Shown here in pieces: positions 60,174 to 64,000 of a stretch of DNA of 64,000 nt (position 1 is the stretch's first letter; every line of letters starts with the position of its first letter). The DNA is taken from contig NC_060207.1 in assembly GCF_021130785.1 (NCBI RefSeq), positions 105,337,001 to 105,401,000 of the forward strand, written 5' to 3'. Origin of the DNA: Homalodisca vitripennis (lineage: Eukaryota > Arthropoda > Insecta > Hemiptera > Cicadellidae). Made by a program: the position numbers and the translations under genes. The notes below the pieces were generated by a model. The model was not told where the DNA came from. It searched no databases and worked only from the letters and a program-made list of their open reading frames with translations.

Positions 60174-60179
<6 letters not shown>
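59919..60179. mobile_element. 261-bp MITE-like element with 38-bp TIRs
   Basis: 'tatccaatgtatttaagaaa' then 'tgtgattttcagaaattt' (59919-59956) is complementary to 60142-60179 with a single mismatch. The ends are TATCC and GGATA. The centre is AT-rich and non-coding. A perfect (AT)n tract begins immediately at the right end. The size, high arm identity and lack of coding fit a recently active non-autonomous TIR element; the superfamily is not determined. Confidence 0.8.

Positions 60180-60226
<47 letters not shown>
60178..60226. repeat. (AT)n microsatellite
   Basis: An (AT)n tract starting at the right end of the 59919-60179 element, followed by degenerate ATATAT-rich sequence to about 60301. 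Confidence 0.9.
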
Positions 60227-60230
<4 letters not shown>

Positions 60231-60301
60231 CTATAATGTATATATAATGTATCCAAATATATATATAAATACATATATATAATATTTATATATATATATA
60301 T

Positions 60302-61745
60302 AATAACTCAAAAATTCAAAACTATTTTCCAAATCAAATCAAAACATTACAAAAGCTTCTTTTTTCAGATCCTTCTAAAAGTCAACTTTTTCAAATTGTT
60401 TACATATATTTAAAAATGTCTATAAATATTATTAGTTTGGATGATACTTGAATATATTGAATTTTTGTTAAAAAAAATAAGAAAATAATTTTCATTGTGT
60501 TTTTATAACAGACTTAAATAAACTCATATTTTCTGTTTTCTAAGAATAAAAACAAAACCTTTATATGTATTATAAGACGTTTAAGATATTTTTACAAGTC
60601 GTCGATTTATCAGAATATTTATAAATGTGTAAAGACCTTAACGTTTGTAGCAACTACACAGGTCAAACGACAAAGTTTTGTTAACTAGCACAAGAAATGT
60701 CCTCATTCTTCAGTATTTATATGCATTTTGGGGGTATTTTAGATAAAATTCTAAATTGTTTAAATACTCTTGTAAAATCAACAGCCACTAAAATTCTAAA
60801 TCATAGTCCTAATGGTTTTACATTATATCAGGTTTGAAATGTAAAAACCAATGTACAAACTTATATGTTGTAGAATAAAATCTAAACTTACCGACTGTTC
60901 TAACAAAATTATTCAAGGAACCCAACAGGTGCGTGTATGTATGTATGTGTCTCTGAGAAGCGCTCCATAATAAAAGGTATTTTAAGTTGAGGTAATTGTG
61001 AAATTTCTTTCCATTTTGTTACAAAATTATATTTTTAGCATGCTCTTCCAGCAAGAAAGACAGATTCAGAAATATACGATGTTTATCGTCTCAATATTAT
61101 TCCACTTCTATGCTTTACGACAGTAGACATAAAACTTTTCAGTTGCACTAACTTCTATGAGACCATTAGAACAGTATGTTGCATAAAACAAGCGTTGCAA
61201 GTAAAACACAATATCTCGTAACACAGTAAAAGAAACGCGATTCTTGTTGCGTCCGAATCCCACAGATGCTAGTAATGTTGTACTGTACTTTTGTGTTGGC
61301 ATACTTTACTTCGTATACTTTCAAAATAGATTTAGAATTAAAATACCTACCTAAAACATAAGAAAAAATAGCTACAAAATAAACAAGAACCAAAAGGGTG
61401 CACTTTATAAAATAATATACATACACTAAATATTTTGACAGGTTCTCTTAGTGGAAACTCTTGTGGTTAGTATTTAGTTATTTTTCTTGTAATAAAAATA
61501 ATTACTAGCAAATGAAGACATATCACAACTCATCAATTAATTAATTACAAAACACTATAAACCCCTGAGTGTCATCTGTTGAGATCCTTCAAGAAGTAAC
61601 TACACAATATGCGTCCAATGCTCATATAAGGTTGCCAAAAAAAGAGAAATACGCTACTGACTCATATACAATTTTCTCTTTAAACTTTTACTGTTCATTT
61701 AAGGTTATTATGAGTATAAACTTTCCGTTAGCTTAGCCTTTACGG
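60302..61745. other. AT-rich unassigned DNA
   Basis: No gene or repeat recognised. Confidence 0.5.
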
Positions 61746-61749
61746 AGGC

Positions 61750-61850
61750 ATTATACAAGGTGACTCGGGGGGAAACGACCAGTTTTTAAATACGCAATAA
61801 ATACTTAATTAATGAAAAAAAATTTTTGTATAGTTACACAGATTAATTTG
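61750..61850 (+). mobile_element. Transposon-end-like sequence (ATTATACAAGGTGACTC)
   Basis: 'attatacaaggtgactcg' with a following G-run resembles the TATACAGGGTGATTC opening at 1741. No partner end was found. Confidence 0.3.
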
Positions 61851-63674
61851 TAAACGTATTTCATAAAATAGTCATTTGCATGAAACTGGATTCTTGGTTG
61901 TTCAGAAAACGAATTTTACGACGCACCAGACTCTACAAGTCTTAAAATAATCCCTTAAATTTCAAAACTAAAAACTCTCATTTACTATTGTTAAAGAAAA
62001 TATACATATTACAAAATAAATAAGATTAAACGTTTTCGTGTATTACTTAAACAAATTAAGTTTAAAGCTCTAAAAACTAAAATAATACACTCTTATACTG
62101 TCACTTGCAACACTAAGACATCCTTCCTTTAAAAGTTCCAAATCACTAAAAGACTACTGTACTAAAACTTTTACAATTCTGTTGTACTAAGGATCTGACA
62201 ATTAACTATTTAAATATTAATAAAGTTTAAACTTAATACACTTTAAATCTTAAAAACAAAACACATATATTATTATTTACCGAAATTTATTAATCCATTA
62301 TTTTAGACCAAAGCAATTAAAAGAGGAAAACATTATTATATTTTTAAAATAGTTAGCTAAAAAGGTAGAATTTCTTTAATTAAAGAAATTAAGTGAAAAT
62401 CCAATTAGAGAATATATATACGAGATTTAAAAATTGGCTTAAGTTTAGCAACTTTTTAAATATGAACTTAAATTTTAAAAGCAGGTATGTTACATTCAGA
62501 AGCGGAAAAGAGCGGGAACACGCTGGCGTAACTGATATGGAAGCAATCGAATTGGTTGAGCTAACATCGCCGTGGTCTGTCCGGATAACTGAATTGGACC
62601 GTGATATGACCAATTTTATTGTTTAGTAACTTTTTTGCCATCAATCTCATACAAACTACACTTCCTTTTAACGTCCTATCTCACAGTAATCTGCCTCTTG
62701 CGTTATATACGGTTAAGATTAAAACCGGTACATATTCATGTTATATATGGTGTTAATGTCACACTATTGGCTAATTTGCATTTATATTGTCTTATTAGCA
62801 AAACTAATAGTTTCTAAAACATATCTTAAATAATTTCAAAATTACTACATTTTAATTTTTTCAATATCCCCTGTAGCGTATATAAGATAAAGTAATCCCA
62901 AAAACACACAAAATCTGATACAGCGTCTTTAATTTAATGGTAAACAAACATTAAAGAAAATACGAAATTTTACAATGAAGATACAATTTTAGGTAATTGT
63001 ATGTAATCAACAATAAGGTTATGTTTATTTAAACGCTTAAAATGCATTTTGAAGTTTAAAGTTGACACCATTTCAGTAGCAGAAAATAATGAGAAATGTT
63101 TCGCTATATGAATAATAACATATTAACAATTTGACAAAATAAATAAAAGATATGCACTGTAAAGTAGTAAAAAAAGAAAATTTACATGGAGAATATACCT
63201 CAAAAGGCTAAAAATATTATGTACAAGTTTTGGGTTTTTTAAAATATTGTTAAATCATAACTTTTAACATATAAAGCCTCGATATTTTTAAAATTATTAC
63301 TGCAAAAGGTAAATGCATTACTAATAGAACCTCGAAAACGATATTAAAAGGTCAGATTTAAAAAAAATATTTTACTGTGATATAGGATCGAAATATTACT
63401 GTAAAGTGCAGCTTTATAGTAACGGTAATGAATGAAACTAAGTTTACTAAATATTATCTTCTGAAGTAACTATCGATGCTCGGACAAACTTTTCACTGAT
63501 ATTGCATCACACGAGCCTAAATCGTTTTCAAAGCCAAGTCTATCCTTTGTCTGCTGTCGATTTGGCATCATATCCCTCTAATACTTTTCGTTCTCGCCTT
63601 TCTTCTCTCACACAATACCCTCACACAAGAGGAGAAATGAATAATCACTAAGTAAAAATAGTTTTACTGAATCG
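61851..63674. other. AT-rich unassigned DNA
   Basis: A 77-codon frame at 62393-62626 has a GC-richer second half but no motif that I recognise. Nothing else supported. Confidence 0.5.
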
Positions 63675-63879
63675 TGAATTAAGCTTCATGGCAACGAAAA
63701 AACCACAGAATAAAATTTAACCAAGCAGAATATGTTGTTGCATATATCCTATGTTGAAGATCATGAACATAACAAATTTGATCACAAAGCAAAGCGTCAG
63801 ACACAAATTGCATTCTTATGTCAAAAAACAATCGAGGAGGCTGTGCGTCTGTTTTGCACTGAACAGATACACGATACAG

Positions 63880-63883
<4 letters not shown>
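63675..63883 (+). repeat. Dispersed repeat, possible member of the 2466/18085 family
   Basis: 'cttcatggcaacgaaaaaac' followed by 'cacagaataaaattt' matches 'cgatggcaacgagaaaac' and 'agcagaatgaataaattt' at 2505-2541. The downstream part diverges, and its open frame has no recognisable domain. Confidence 0.4.

Positions 63884-63932
<49 letters not shown>
63884..63932. repeat. (TG)n microsatellite
   Basis: Uninterrupted TG repeat of about 48 bp. Confidence 0.97.
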
Positions 63933-63933
<1 letters not shown>

Positions 63934-64000
63934 AATATTTTTGAAGAAATTATATTAAGGGTACAAGAAAATATAAGCGAGCTGGGGCCACAAACTAGGT

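Overview
This 64 kb window is very AT-rich animal DNA, most likely from an arthropod and probably an insect (possibly a hemipteran with a large, repeat-rich genome). The evidence is decayed insect-type LINEs, insect-type dispersed repeats, a pol III-type tRNA-like repeat array and many dinucleotide microsatellites, with no bacterial operons and no ribosome-binding-site-linked ORFs. I found no host protein-coding gene that I could defend. Most open frames are chance ORFs in AT-rich sequence or lie inside microsatellites. The window reads as an intergenic or intronic transposon graveyard, and its recognisable genes are mobile-element genes, all broken.

Layout. 0-8 kb: AT-rich DNA with a transposon-end-like motif (1.74 kb), dispersed repeats and a 7-unit, 40-bp minisatellite (4.55-4.83 kb). 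8.2-13.8 kb, minus strand: a long, decayed non-LTR retrotransposon with ORF1 (coiled coil plus RNA-binding domain) and ORF2 (endonuclease plus YADD reverse transcriptase). It carries a nested LINE 3' fragment, and between its ORFs lie three tandem ~253-bp units, each holding a tRNA-like gene inside an extended stem. 14.2-14.7 kb: paired (AT)n tracts with inverted flanks. 15.5-16.05 kb, 18.8-19.1 kb, 19.9-21.4 kb (minus) and 24.0-24.7 kb: four further LINE remnants. 24.8-25.2 kb: a type II tRNA-like, SINE-like sequence with foldback sequences. 26.6-27.0 kb: an uninterrupted 428-bp (TG)n tract with one phase slip.

31-34 kb: members of a dispersed repeat family. 35.1-36.3 kb: a large inverted repeat whose arms are degenerate (CTGT)n. 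41.3-41.5 kb: a palindromic (CA)n(TA)n(TG)n hairpin, followed by a possible LTR-retrotransposon integrase scrap. 44.96-45.33 kb: a foldback element. 45.7-46.6 kb: reverse-oriented, duplicated copies of the 31-34 kb family. 48.9-51.5 kb: a 2.6 kb DNA-transposon-like element with ~600-bp terminal inverted repeats around a decayed gene for a PIN/FEN-like nuclease with a cysteine cluster. 54.5-56.1 kb: another LINE ORF2 (endonuclease into RT). 59.9-60.2 kb: a 261-bp TIR element (MITE-like). 63.9 kb: a (TG)n tract.

The two most interesting objects are the tRNA-like tandem array inside the 8-14 kb LINE and the long-TIR element at 48.9-51.5 kb. Frameshifts and arm-to-arm differences are mostly 1-nt indels. 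That could be ordinary decay, but it could also be residual long-read assembly error, so ORF integrity should be judged with care.
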